64,000 nucleotides of DNA from Nanosyncoccus sp963540965 (GTDB taxonomy: Bacteria; Patescibacteriota; Saccharimonadia; Saccharimonadales; Saccharimonadaceae): positions 186,001 through 250,000 of the forward strand of contig CAUTSA010000001.1 in NCBI GenBank assembly GCA_963540965.1, given 5' to 3'. Of this stretch, positions 49,687 through 59,210 are shown in pieces. How positions within the stretch are numbered: the first letter of the stretch is position 1; the number at the start of each line of letters is the position of its first letter. A program made the translations under genes and the position numbers. The notes below the pieces were generated by a model, which ran no database searches, had not been told where the DNA came from, and saw only the letters and a program-made list of their open reading frames with translations.

Positions 49687-51297
49687 ATGAAGCTAATTTT
49701 TATGAGGCATGGTGAGGCGAGAGACAATGTCGAACAGGTTTTTTCTTCTGATAATTTATCCTGTTCACTTTTAACGATAGATGGTATTCAGAAAGTTCAG
49801 GAAAATGCGCGTAAACTAGGAAGAGTAGATAAAGTGTATTACTCGCCAATTTTTCGAACGGTTCAGACCGCTAATTTGGTCAGAGAATATATACCAAATG
49901 TTGAATTTGTGAACGAAGATAGAATTCGTGAAATTGATTACGGTACTTATAATCAAAAGAAGAATGATTCTATATTGGATGATGTGCGTAGAAGGCAAAA
50001 GGACGGTGACTTTTTTATAAGGTTTGGAAAATATGGTGAAAATAAATTTGAGATATACAATAGATTATTAAGTTTCCTAGAAGATTTAGAAAATAAAAAT
50101 TTTACAAATAATAATATATTGATCATATCTCATGGGAGTATAATTTCATCGCTAATGCGGATTTTGAATATAAAATCAGCTCACTTAAATAAGGGTGATT
50201 TTATATGTATTGACAATATTGATTTTAATGAGGTCAGGAAAACTAGAAATGAACTTACTAAGATAACGCAGGAATATATTAAGCATAGGGAATACATAGT
50301 TAGTCGCGTTAATCATTTGAAATCAAGAGATAACCTATCTTTAGTGGCATCGAAACGATACAATGATATTAATTTTAGTAACATGGTTTTAACGGAGCTA
50401 TGTGAAGGATTCAACGATGATCTTAGGATAGTATTCAGTACTAATGGGGGTGCGGATATAGCGCAAAACAGTCAGGTTATATGTGTCTGTATTTTTAGAA
50501 ATTTTGGAGATTTTTTTCAGAAATGGATTGCTCACTATATAGATATTGGTGTAAATAAATTTGTTTTAGTCGGTTGTGGTGAACCCGAAGAGCTTGATTT
50601 GATTAAAAGACAAGTCGATGGTCTCAATATAGATGTTGATGTGTGGAGATGGTCAGGTGTATTCAATTGCAATAAGGAATGTGCAATTAAACAGAGAATT
50701 ATTGATTATTATGGGATTAATAAATGGTATTTACTTGTTGATTCCGATGAACTATTTATTTTTCCTGATTTTAGAAAAACGGATATAGGTGATTATACTG
50801 TAAAATTGGAGCAAGATAAGGTCTTACTAACAAAAAGCTTGATGGTCGATATCTATCCTAAGGGTAATATTTTGTCAAAAAGGGATCTAGCCGAGTGGAG
50901 ATATGTGGATAAAAGTGGATATTGTTGCGAATCGAAGCCGGGTGATTTTTTAAGATTTTATGGTGGTATGAGAACAAGGGTGTTCGGGATTAAGTCTAGT
51001 ATTCAAAAAATATCATTGTTCAAATACACTGGTAATGAGTTTATTGCTAATGATTATTTTATCTATCCATACGAATTAAATAATGTTCCACTCAGGCATA
51101 TTTTATTGCACTATAAGTTTCAGCCGGATTTTCTTGGTTATTATAAGACTTTGATCGACGAAGGGGTCCACTGGAATGAATCTAGTGAATATAAAAAATA
51201 CCTAAGTATTCTTGAAGCAAATAATGAGATTGATTTATATGATAAATGTATCTCAATGGAAGTTGATTATGATACGATTTTTGAATTATTAAAATGA
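49687..51297 (+). CDS. Histidine phosphatase fused to a glycosyltransferase-2-like domain
   Basis: The first 190 residues form a phosphoglycerate-mutase-type phosphatase (LIFMRHGEARDN, then IISHGSIISSLMR with the second His). From about residue 265 follows a glycosyltransferase-2-like domain (VCVCIFRNFGDFFQKWIAHY, a D-x-D-like DSDELF near 353). I know of no common protein with this fusion. AT-rich codons (ATA and AGA heavy) differ from its neighbours, which may mark transfer. It ends in TGA, rare here. A role in surface glycan assembly is inferred. Confidence 0.8.
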   Translation: MKLIFMRHGEARDNVEQVFSSDNLSCSLLTIDGIQKVQENARKLGRVDKVYYSPIFRTVQTANLVREYIPNVEFVNEDRIREIDYGTYNQKKNDSILDDVRRRQKDGDFFIRFGKYGENKFEIYNRLLSFLEDLENKNFTNNNILIISHGSIISSLMRILNIKSAHLNKGDFICIDNIDFNEVRKTRNELTKITQEYIKHREYIVSRVNHLKSRDNLSLVASKRYNDINFSNMVLTELCEGFNDDLRIVFSTNGGADIAQNSQVICVCIFRNFGDFFQKWIAHYIDIGVNKFVLVGCGEPEELDLIKRQVDGLNIDVDVWRWSGVFNCNKECAIKQRIIDYYGINKWYLLVDSDELFIFPDFRKTDIGDYTVKLEQDKVLLTKSLMVDIYPKGNILSKRDLAEWRYVDKSGYCCESKPGDFLRFYGGMRTRVFGIKSSIQKISLFKYTGNEFIANDYFIYPYELNNVPLRHILLHYKFQPDFLGYYKTLIDEGVHWNESSEYKKYLSILEANNEIDLYDKCISMEVDYDTIFELLK

Positions 51298-51417
51298 AAA
51301 TTTCATATTAGTTTATGAGGCTGCAACGTGATAAGTATTGTCAAGCTTGATTTCAAAATGTAGTGAAATGTTTTTAGTATAATAGTAGGCAATAATAATT
51401 ACGAGTGAGGAGTATAT

Positions 51418-51945
51418 ATGCAAGAACTTGAAATTGAGAAACGTTTTTTGGTACCGGAAGAGAAGATTGAGAAGCTAATGGGGGCGGTAATACCAGATTC
51501 AAAGAAAATAATGAATGACGTATATATACCTAACGGTGATGCGCACAAGGATCTGCGCCTTAGACAGAAAAATGATGAGTTTGTGATTACAAGAAAGCGC
51601 CCGCTAGTTGAGGGGGATTTAACAAAGATGATGGAGACAAGCATCCCATTATCAAGGGAAGAATTTTTTGCATTGGCTACTGGAATTGAATCAAATGTTG
51701 AAAAGACACGTTATATTGTGAATGTCTCAGGATGGCAGGGTGAACTCGATATTTTTAGTGGACGACATGCTGGACTAGCAGTGTTGGAATTCGAGTTTAA
51801 GAATGACGAAGATTTAGAAGAGTTTAATAATAATCAACAGCTTGGCTTGATTGATATTACCAATGAAGAATGGTTGGCCGGTGGCCGTTTGGCGGAAATT
51901 GATGGTAATGAATTAAAGAAAAAACTTGAAGCATTTTTAGGGTAA
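51418..51945 (+). CDS. CYTH-domain protein
   Basis: The 175-residue protein starts with ELEIEKRFLV, the ExExK-type motif of the CYTH superfamily (class IV adenylate cyclase, thiamine triphosphatase or triphosphate-tunnel enzymes). Further charged strands (DLRLRQKNDEFVITRKR, LAVLEFEFKNDEDL) fit the tunnel. TATAAT at 51378 gives a leader of about 35 bases with GAGGAG before ATG 51418. Which triphosphate it uses cannot be said. Confidence 0.88.
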   Translation: MQELEIEKRFLVPEEKIEKLMGAVIPDSKKIMNDVYIPNGDAHKDLRLRQKNDEFVITRKRPLVEGDLTKMMETSIPLSREEFFALATGIESNVEKTRYIVNVSGWQGELDIFSGRHAGLAVLEFEFKNDEDLEEFNNNQQLGLIDITNEEWLAGGRLAEIDGNELKKKLEAFLG

Positions 51946-51956
51946 TTACTGATAAG

Positions 51957-51987
51957 AAATAAGAACACGGTTAGGGTTCTTATTTTT
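51957..51987 (+). terminator. Terminator of the CYTH gene
   Basis: AATAAGAAC and GTTCTTATT form the stem, followed by TTTATTT. Confidence 0.75.
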
Positions 51988-52039
51988 ATTTCATATTAAT
52001 TTCACATTGGAATGATATTTTAATGAAGAAAGGAAGAAT

Positions 52040-53422
52040 ATGGAAGTAATACAAAGAGCGTGGCATTTTATCACACGTAAGAAAATGAAAACTTTGATCA
52101 TGACGGTGATTTTGATTTTGATTTCCTCAGTGATTCTAAGTGGACTAGCAATTAAAAATGCTACTGACCAGGCGGCAAGCGAGATCGGGAAGAAGGTGCA
52201 AAGTGCGTTTGTACTGGAAAATAATGCTAGATATAATATGGGGACACCGAGAGGGGCGGGCACGGTAAAAAATAAAGACATTGAGCAGATCGCAAAACTT
52301 GACGGCGTAACTGGTAGCGTGAGAAGAATGGACGCTTTGGTGGATTTGAAAAATGCAAAGCAGATTAGGTTACCGGGCGGAGCTTCAGATTATGATGCAA
52401 AAAAAGAAAAAGAGTACGGCGAAGCAGTGAACTTTATGGGGGTAAATGATTCGGCACATGAGCTTAAATTTCGTACAGAAACATTTAAATTGGTTGCCGG
52501 TAGACATATTACGGAAAATGATAAATTTAAAGTGTTGGTGCACGAGGATTTTGCAAAACAAAATAATTTAAAAATAGGAAGTAAATTAAAAGTTCAGGCC
52601 AATCCGTATGATCCAGATAATCTACAGAAATCCCACGAGTCGGCAGAAGTAGAGATTGTAGGAATCTTTAGTGGTAAAAATTCGCGAAAGGCGGCGGTGC
52701 GTTCAGAGTTATTTGAGAATATTTTTTATACAGACTTAATAACCACTAGAAAAGTGAATAAGGTAAATTTGGATAATGAAATTTACCAGAATGTAACATT
52801 CTTTGCAAAAGATATTAGCACGATGGGGAAGGTGCTGGAGCAGGCGAAAAAGTTACCAGTAGACTGGAAGATGTATCAGCTAACTAAAAGTGAACAAGAA
52901 CTTGCAGGTATCACAAGTACGCTGAGTGGAATCTACGGATTAGTATTTGGGGTAATGGTACTTGGTATGGTGATTGGCGTTGGGGTATTGGCACTAGTTC
53001 TATTCTTATGGATCAATGAAAGAAGAAAAGAAGTCGGAGTCTTGCTCGCAATTGGTGTTTCTAAAGCAAAGATTGTCCTGCAGTTTTGTTTAGAGATTTT
53101 AATGATTTTTGTGGTGAGTTTTGGACTGTCATATTTCACATCAAGGATGGTAGCGCAGAATATCGGGAATGACTTAGTGGCTCAAGCATCAAAAAATACA
53201 ACCAAGGAGATTAATCAATCTTTGCGGGGAGGAAACTTTGGTGCAGATGCTGACTCTTCAGTGTCAACAAAGACAATCGATCATATCGAGGTAAAGGTTG
53301 AACCTAAGTTATTAGTTGGTACGGGGATTTTTGGAGTAATAGTAATTATTGTTTCAGTATTAATTGCAGCAACACCAATCTTAAAACTGAAGCCAAAGAA
53401 ACTATTGATGGAAATGGAGTAG
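52040..53422 (+). CDS. FtsX-like ABC permease 1
   Basis: The 460-residue protein has one N-terminal helix (about residues 17-36), a large outside MacB-like domain (about 40-295) and three C-terminal helices, with NERRKEVGVLLAIGVSKAKIV near 325 as the family signature. It pairs with the second permease three bases downstream and the ATPase at 54675. This type commonly exports or senses antimicrobial peptides. Confidence 0.9.
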   Translation: MEVIQRAWHFITRKKMKTLIMTVILILISSVILSGLAIKNATDQAASEIGKKVQSAFVLENNARYNMGTPRGAGTVKNKDIEQIAKLDGVTGSVRRMDALVDLKNAKQIRLPGGASDYDAKKEKEYGEAVNFMGVNDSAHELKFRTETFKLVAGRHITENDKFKVLVHEDFAKQNNLKIGSKLKVQANPYDPDNLQKSHESAEVEIVGIFSGKNSRKAAVRSELFENIFYTDLITTRKVNKVNLDNEIYQNVTFFAKDISTMGKVLEQAKKLPVDWKMYQLTKSEQELAGITSTLSGIYGLVFGVMVLGMVIGVGVLALVLFLWINERRKEVGVLLAIGVSKAKIVLQFCLEILMIFVVSFGLSYFTSRMVAQNIGNDLVAQASKNTTKEINQSLRGGNFGADADSSVSTKTIDHIEVKVEPKLLVGTGIFGVIVIIVSVLIAATPILKLKPKKLLMEME

Positions 53423-53425
53423 AAA

Positions 53426-54667
53426 ATGGAAGTGGCTTGGCGTGCATGGCTGGCGGTGAGACGAAAATGGGCAAGAAGTTTAACATTGCTGTTCATTATG
53501 TGTCTAATATTCGCGGCATTAATCTCAGGCGCAGTGGTAAGAAAATCGATTAATGAATTGAAGAAAACTTTGAACAGGAATTTTCATGCAGGATTTACGC
53601 TAAGGGCGGGGAGGGGACTAATTAAAGACAGCGAGGCGCAGGAGATTTTAAAAGTTCAGGGAGTTCAAAAAGCGAATTTTCAAGTGGATGAATTATTGGA
53701 AGTCCCTCGCTATAAGCTAGTAGAGGGTAACGATAGAGGCGTGACGCTTGATCGTAGGGAGGAAAAGCAGACCTTAGTGGCTAGTTTTATAAGTGAAAGT
53801 GCGGAGATTGAAGAATTCCTGAATGGAAAGTATGAAATAGTGAGGGGGAGAGGAATATCCGAGGGGGCGGAGAATGAGGCGCTAATTCATGAGGAATTTG
53901 CTACGTTAAATCAAATTCAGGTTGGTGATGAAGTTGAAGTAGGACTATACAAAAAGAAGCTCAAGCTAAAAGTAGTGGGGATGTTTTCAGGAAAAGATAG
54001 CCAACAGACTTTTAGGGCAGAGATGATTGAAAACCGATTTTTGGTAGGGATAAAGACACTGGGGCGGCTTAAAAAGAACTTAGAATATCAGCTAGTAAAA
54101 TATTTGGTCAACGATCCGAAACGAGTAGATGAGGTGATTGGTTCGGTAAAAAAGCTGGAACTAAATTGGAAAGAGCTGAATCTGGAAAATAACTTTGCAA
54201 AAAAAGAAACGATTTATCAGACAATAGAAAATGTCGAAAAATTGTTGGCGAAGATTTTAGTTGGAGTGAGCGTGATGGGGATTTTGGTCCTAGGTTTTGT
54301 ACTACTATTTTGGTTTAGAGGAAGAATTCATGAGATTGGTACGCTACTTGCAATTGGTAAGACAAAGGCGAATATTTTCTGGCAGATGTTGATTGAGCTG
54401 ATCATTATAGCAACACTTTGTTTTGGTCCGGCAATTTTTCTAGGAAATTTATCAGCTGGAGCTTTGACGGAGAAGATTATGAGTGAAGCGAACCCTGATC
54501 AGTCGGGAAATACGACGGATGTGACTCTAGGCCGAAAACAGTTGGATTTACTAGACTATCTCGGAGTATATATGTGTGGTGGGGCGGTGATTCTTTTGGC
54601 GGTGGGTGGAGCCTCGGTATCAGTGATGAGATTAAAACCTAAAGCAATTTTAACGAAGATGAAATAG
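53426..54667 (+). CDS. FtsX-like ABC permease 2
   Basis: The 413-residue protein shares the layout of permease 1: one N-terminal helix, an outside domain (about 45-275), and three C-terminal helices. RGRIHEIGTLLAIGKTKANIF lies near 305. It begins three bases after permease 1 and probably forms a heterodimer with it. Confidence 0.9.
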   Translation: MEVAWRAWLAVRRKWARSLTLLFIMCLIFAALISGAVVRKSINELKKTLNRNFHAGFTLRAGRGLIKDSEAQEILKVQGVQKANFQVDELLEVPRYKLVEGNDRGVTLDRREEKQTLVASFISESAEIEEFLNGKYEIVRGRGISEGAENEALIHEEFATLNQIQVGDEVEVGLYKKKLKLKVVGMFSGKDSQQTFRAEMIENRFLVGIKTLGRLKKNLEYQLVKYLVNDPKRVDEVIGSVKKLELNWKELNLENNFAKKETIYQTIENVEKLLAKILVGVSVMGILVLGFVLLFWFRGRIHEIGTLLAIGKTKANIFWQMLIELIIIATLCFGPAIFLGNLSAGALTEKIMSEANPDQSGNTTDVTLGRKQLDLLDYLGVYMCGGAVILLAVGGASVSVMRLKPKAILTKMK

Positions 54668-54674
54668 GAGGAAT

Positions 54675-55307
54675 ATGTCAATTTTAAAAATGAATAAGGT
54701 GGAATTTACTTACGAAAATACGGGAGTACAAGTATTGAAGCCAACAAGTGTGGAGTTTGAGAAGGGGAAATTTTATGCAGTGGTAGGAAAGTCAGGCTCC
54801 GGAAAATCAACATTTTTGGGATTACTTGCAGGGCTGGATACTCCAACTGCGGGTGAGATTTTGGTAGATAAAATTGATATTGCCGCAATGGGTTATTCAT
54901 ATCATAGGAAGCATAATATTGCCTTGGTGTTTCAAAATTATAATTTGATTGACTACTTAACGCCATTAGAAAATTTAAAATTGGTGAATTCGAAAGCAGA
55001 TGGTGAGATTTTGGAGCGGATGGGGCTAGAAAAAGGAATGGCAGGCCGAAATATTATGCATCTTTCTGGTGGCCAACAACAACGTGTGGCGATTGGAAGA
55101 GCATTAGTTTCAAGTGCGCCGATTGTGCTTGCGGATGAACCAACGGGTAATTTGGATGAAGAGACGACGGAAGAGATTATTCAGATTTTAAAAGATGTGG
55201 CACATAAAGATAATAAATGCGTAATTGTGGTGACACATAGTGATAGAGTGGCAAAGGCGGCAGACGTGGTATATCAATTGAAAGATAAAACTCTAATAAA
55301 GAAGTAA
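54675..55307 (+). CDS. ABC transporter ATPase (MacB/LolD type)
   Basis: The 210-residue ATPase has Walker A GKSGSGKST near residue 38, signature LSGGQQQRVAIGRAL and Walker B IVLADEPTGNLDEE. It lies seven bases after permease 2 with AGGAGG before the ATG. It powers the FtsX-like pair. Confidence 0.95.
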   Translation: MSILKMNKVEFTYENTGVQVLKPTSVEFEKGKFYAVVGKSGSGKSTFLGLLAGLDTPTAGEILVDKIDIAAMGYSYHRKHNIALVFQNYNLIDYLTPLENLKLVNSKADGEILERMGLEKGMAGRNIMHLSGGQQQRVAIGRALVSSAPIVLADEPTGNLDEETTEEIIQILKDVAHKDNKCVIVVTHSDRVAKAADVVYQLKDKTLIKK

Positions 55308-55361
55308 AGAAAGAATTAGGGCGATTTTAGGTGTGATATAATCTTTTAAGAAAGGTTTTTC

Positions 55362-55586
55362 ATGTGTGCACAGTTTGTAACATCGAATAGGGTAACTTGC
55401 CCAAGATGTGGAAGCCTAAACGTGACGCCGATGGGGAAGAGTGGGAGTTCGACGGCGGAGAGAATGATTTTTGGAAAAATGATGATGGGGCTTGTAGGAG
55501 CGATGATGGGGTATTTTGCTTCAAGTGAAAAATACGATTTTCATTGTGCAAATTGTGGGAAAGTTTTTTCAATTAAGAAGCCTTAG
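55362..55586 (+). CDS. Small zinc-ribbon protein
   Basis: The 74-residue protein has two CxxC knuckles (CPRCGS near residue 13 and CANCGK near 65) that would bind one zinc. A Gly/Met-rich hydrophobic segment (MMMGLVGAMMGYFA) lies between. It might be membrane-associated or a fold stabiliser. Function is unknown. TATAAT lies about 30 bases before ATG 55362. Confidence 0.75.
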   Translation: MCAQFVTSNRVTCPRCGSLNVTPMGKSGSSTAERMIFGKMMMGLVGAMMGYFASSEKYDFHCANCGKVFSIKKP

Positions 55587-55588
55587 AT

Positions 55589-55616
55589 AATAGCTAGCAT
55601 AACGCTAGCTATTTTT
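55589..55616 (+). terminator. Terminator of the zinc-ribbon gene
   Basis: AATAGCTAGC-ATAAC-GCTAGCTATT is followed by TTTAAT. Confidence 0.8.
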
Positions 55617-55627
55617 AATGTTTATGC

Positions 55628-55633
55628 TAAAAT
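55628..55633 (+). promoter_or_regulatory. Extended -10 (TGCTAAAAT) of pyrG
   Basis: It implies a leader of about 65 bases. A short hairpin GATTCA-GAGG-TGAATC lies at 55643-55658 in it. No GGGC-type initial sequence like that of Bacillus pyrG attenuation is visible. Confidence 0.55.
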
Positions 55634-55703
55634 GAAGGTATTGATTCAGAGGTGAATCTTGTTTTAAAAAAAGTTAAGGCGTGGGCGAAAGGAGAGGTGT
55701 CCC

Positions 55704-57335
55704 ATGGTAAATAAAAATATGGAAACAAAAAAAGAGGAGACAAGAAAAAATAGCGGTAAGCCGTGCAAATATATTTTTGTGACGGGCGGTGTGCTTTCTG
55801 GTGTGGGTAAGGGAATTACGGCCGCTTCGATGGGGGCGATTTTAAAGGCTAAAGGCTATAAGGTGACGATGCAGAAGTGTGATCCATATCTTAATGTGGA
55901 TGCGGGACTTTTGAATCCAGTGGAACATGGTGAATGCTATGTAACACATGATGGGGTGGAGACGGATCTTGACCTTGGACACTATGAACGATTTTTAGAT
56001 TTTGAAACTAATCGTTATTCAATTACTTTATCAGGGTCTATTTTTAAAGAGTTAATCGAAAAAGAGCGAGCAGGCGGTTTTCACGGAAAAACAGTACAAT
56101 TAGTGCCACACTTTACAAATTTAGTGCAAGAAAAGATTATGAAGGCTTCGCTTGATTCAGATATTCATATTGTGGAAGTTGGTGGTACGGTGGGTGATTA
56201 CGAAGGACTGTCATTTATCGAGGCGATTAGGTTGTTTGCAAATAAAGTTGGCCGCCGAAACTGCTTGTATGTGGATGTAGTATATGTGCCTTGGATCAAT
56301 ACTTCGAAGGAATTAAAAACAAAACCAGCACAGAATGCATTGAAGGATTTAAGGGGTTTTGGAATTATTCCAGATGTAGTGGTTTGTCGCACGGAAAAAC
56401 CGGCACCAAGAGAGATTTGCGAGAAGATTGCGCATTTTTCAGGAATTTCAGAGGCGGCGGTATTGAATTTACCAGATATTGATTCAGTCTATGATGTACC
56501 TTTCAACGTTTTAAAATCTGGTGTACTTGAGATTTTGAATGATTTTGTGGGGGATGACACTGAGCCTGATATGACAAAATGGTTGGAATTTTCGAAACGA
56601 CGAGCTGAAAAGTATGAGAAGACTGTGAAGGTGGGACTTGTAGCTAAGTATGTGGGGAATGAGGATACTTATATCTGTGTGACGGAGGCGTTAAAAGCGG
56701 CAGCAGCCTGGAGTGGGGTAAATCTTGAGATTAAGTGGATCAATGCCGAAAAGGCAGAAGATAAAGATTTTGCAGCAGTCGATGGACTAGTTGTGCCTGG
56801 AGGGTTTGGGGTGCGTGGCGTTGAAGGAAAAATTAAGGCCGCGGAGTTTGCTTTAGCGAATGATAAGCCTTATCTTGGACTGTGTTTAGGAATGCAAGTG
56901 GCATGTATTGCGGCTGCAAGGCGGGCAGGACTCGAGGGCGCGACTTCTGAAGAATTTGATCCAGAATCTAAAACTAATGTAATTTACATTATGGATGACC
57001 AGAAGGGGAAAGAATCGACTGGGGGAACGATGAGGCTTGGCGATTACAAGGCGAAGTTAGTGAAGAGAAGCAAGACTGCGGAAATCTATGGGGCAGAGGA
57101 AATTGTGGAGAGACATCGTCATCGCTTTGAAGTGAATCAGAAATTCTTGAAGGAAATTGAAAAAGGAGGGATTAAAGTGTCTGGAACATCTCCTAATGGT
57201 AAATTGGTAGAATTTGTGGAGGCTCCAGATTGTAAATTCTTCCAGGCCACACAGGCTCATCCTGAACTAAAATCTCGACCACTAAACGTACATCCTCTAT
57301 TTCAATCATTCATGGACACGTTGGCGTCAAACTAA
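55704..57335 (+). CDS. pyrG: CTP synthase
   Basis: The 543-residue enzyme turns UTP, ATP and glutamine into CTP. The N-terminal ligase has FVTGGVLSGVGKGITAAS near residue 29 and QKCDPYLNVD. The C-terminal amidotransferase has the nucleophile in YLGLCLGMQVA near 397 and HPELKSRP near the end. GGAGAGG precedes ATG 55704. The first 22 residues are a Lys/Glu-rich extension compared with typical members. Confidence 0.97.
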   Translation: MVNKNMETKKEETRKNSGKPCKYIFVTGGVLSGVGKGITAASMGAILKAKGYKVTMQKCDPYLNVDAGLLNPVEHGECYVTHDGVETDLDLGHYERFLDFETNRYSITLSGSIFKELIEKERAGGFHGKTVQLVPHFTNLVQEKIMKASLDSDIHIVEVGGTVGDYEGLSFIEAIRLFANKVGRRNCLYVDVVYVPWINTSKELKTKPAQNALKDLRGFGIIPDVVVCRTEKPAPREICEKIAHFSGISEAAVLNLPDIDSVYDVPFNVLKSGVLEILNDFVGDDTEPDMTKWLEFSKRRAEKYEKTVKVGLVAKYVGNEDTYICVTEALKAAAAWSGVNLEIKWINAEKAEDKDFAAVDGLVVPGGFGVRGVEGKIKAAEFALANDKPYLGLCLGMQVACIAAARRAGLEGATSEEFDPESKTNVIYIMDDQKGKESTGGTMRLGDYKAKLVKRSKTAEIYGAEEIVERHRHRFEVNQKFLKEIEKGGIKVSGTSPNGKLVEFVEAPDCKFFQATQAHPELKSRPLNVHPLFQSFMDTLASN

Positions 57336-57387
57336 ACATAGCTGATTGCTTAATCTGGTAAATTTCTAGGGGTAAGTTTTTGTGTGT

Positions 57388-57393
57388 TAAAAT
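57388..57393 (+). promoter_or_regulatory. Extended -10 (TGTTAAAAT) of argS, leaderless
   Basis: TAAAAT ends six bases before ATG 57400. Confidence 0.55.
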
Positions 57394-57399
57394 ATAGGT

Positions 57400-59208
57400 A
57401 TGGAAAAAATCAGAGAGTTATTAGGGGCGGCGATCTTAGCGCTGTATGATGTTAAGGCTGAAATAAATTTAGTTGAGGCCCCGAAGGAAACGGGTGCGGA
57501 TTTTGCATCAAATGTGGCAATGAGTTTGGTGAAAAGTTTAAAACGGAATCCATTTGAGGTGGCTGAGGAGATTCGTGAAAAAACCCTAGAACTCGATGAG
57601 GCTTCTGGAAAGGTAATTTCAAATATTGAAATTGCAAGACCTGGGTTTATCAATATTAAACTTAGTGACGGGTTTTATGTAACTGAAATTGAAAAATACC
57701 AGAAAGACTTTTTAAAGAATATATCACGAGATGAATATTTGAATAAGACGGTGATATGTGAATTCTCTGATCCAAATCCTTTTAAAATTCTTCACGTGGG
57801 GCATTTGTATACCTCGATGGTGGGTGATGCGATTTCCCGAATTGTGGAATTTGCTGGGGGAAATGTGGTGCGTGCTAATTTTGGTGGAGATGTGGGGCTT
57901 CATGTAGCAAAGAATATGTATGCGCTACTTAAACACCGAGATGAAATCTCGGAAGTAATGACGACGACTGAAAAGGCAGAACTTTTATCAAGAACCTATG
58001 TGGAAGGGTCAACGGCCTACGAGGAGGATGAAGAGGCGAAGCAAAAAATTATTGAAATTAATAAGTTGATTTATAAAATCGCGGATGCGGGGGAATCGGT
58101 AATTGCTGAGCTCGAGGAGTCGCTCGAGAATGGTGGTAATACTGAGATTGAGGAAGAATTGGAGTTAGCCAAGATTTACTTCTGGGGGAGAAAAGCTAGC
58201 TACCAGTATTTTGAAGATTTTTATGCTAGGATCGGTGTGAAATTCGACCGTTATTATCCGGAATCTACTGTTGCTGGTAAGGGTCTTGAAATGGTGACTA
58301 AAGAATTGAAGGCCGGTGTTTATGAAGAATCTGACGGTGCGGTTGTCTTTAAGGGTGAAAAGTATGGTTTACATACTAGGGTTTTTATTAATAAGAATGG
58401 TTTGCCAACCTATGAAGCAAAAGATATTGGTTTGATCTTTACGAAATGGGACGACTACCATTTTGATAAGTCAATTATCATTACTGGAAATGACATTATT
58501 GATTATATGAAGGTAGTGTTAAAGTCCGTCGAACAGTATGCTCCAGAACTACCAGAGAGGACGCTACACTTAACTCATGGCCAGGTTAAATTACCTGGTA
58601 GGGAGAAGATGTCTTCGAGAAAAGGAAACTTTTTGAAGGCGGTTGATGTAATCGAACTGATTCGAGAGGAACTCACAAAAGTACAAGAGGAAGTGAGTCG
58701 CAGCAAGGGGGAAGAGAATAGAGCTTCTGTAGATGAGAAAATTTTGCTGGGAGCAATACGCTATGCTTTCTTAAAATACAAGGTTGGTGGGGATATTATT
58801 TTCGATGTAAAAGAGTCGGTGTCAATGACTGGTAATTCGGGTCCATACTTACAATATTCGGCAGTGCGTGCGCAGAAGGTATTAGGAAAGATATTGGAAT
58901 CTCAAGTTGAGAAAGTGAACAAAAAAGTTGAACAAAAAGAATGGGTTCTCGAGAGTGTTGAAAAGAATTTGATCAAAAAAATTATGCAATACAGGGTAGT
59001 AATGGGGGAGGCAGTAAGTGAACTAGCTCCAAGTAAACTATGTACGTACTTATATGAAGTTGCGCAGGAATTTAGTCGTTTTTACGAAAATGTACAGGTG
59101 GTGGGGAGCGAGTTTGAGGTGGAGCGCGGCGCGATTGTACTGGCTTATTTAAAAGTATTAACGCATGGTTTAAATATATTAGGAATTGAAGTTCCGGAAA
59201 AGATGTAA
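57400..59208 (+). CDS. argS: Arginyl-tRNA synthetase
   Basis: The 602-residue class I enzyme has an N-terminal Add1-type domain, DPNPFKILHVGHLYTSM (the HIGH motif as HVGH) near residue 130 and KMSSRKGNFLKA near 405. The C-terminal DALR-type anticodon domain ends the protein. It would charge the tRNA-Arg(GCG) encoded at 29.4 kb. It is followed two bases later by orn in one operon. Confidence 0.96.
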   Translation: MEKIRELLGAAILALYDVKAEINLVEAPKETGADFASNVAMSLVKSLKRNPFEVAEEIREKTLELDEASGKVISNIEIARPGFINIKLSDGFYVTEIEKYQKDFLKNISRDEYLNKTVICEFSDPNPFKILHVGHLYTSMVGDAISRIVEFAGGNVVRANFGGDVGLHVAKNMYALLKHRDEISEVMTTTEKAELLSRTYVEGSTAYEEDEEAKQKIIEINKLIYKIADAGESVIAELEESLENGGNTEIEEELELAKIYFWGRKASYQYFEDFYARIGVKFDRYYPESTVAGKGLEMVTKELKAGVYEESDGAVVFKGEKYGLHTRVFINKNGLPTYEAKDIGLIFTKWDDYHFDKSIIITGNDIIDYMKVVLKSVEQYAPELPERTLHLTHGQVKLPGREKMSSRKGNFLKAVDVIELIREELTKVQEEVSRSKGEENRASVDEKILLGAIRYAFLKYKVGGDIIFDVKESVSMTGNSGPYLQYSAVRAQKVLGKILESQVEKVNKKVEQKEWVLESVEKNLIKKIMQYRVVMGEAVSELAPSKLCTYLYEVAQEFSRFYENVQVVGSEFEVERGAIVLAYLKVLTHGLNILGIEVPEKM

Positions 59209-59210
59209 AA

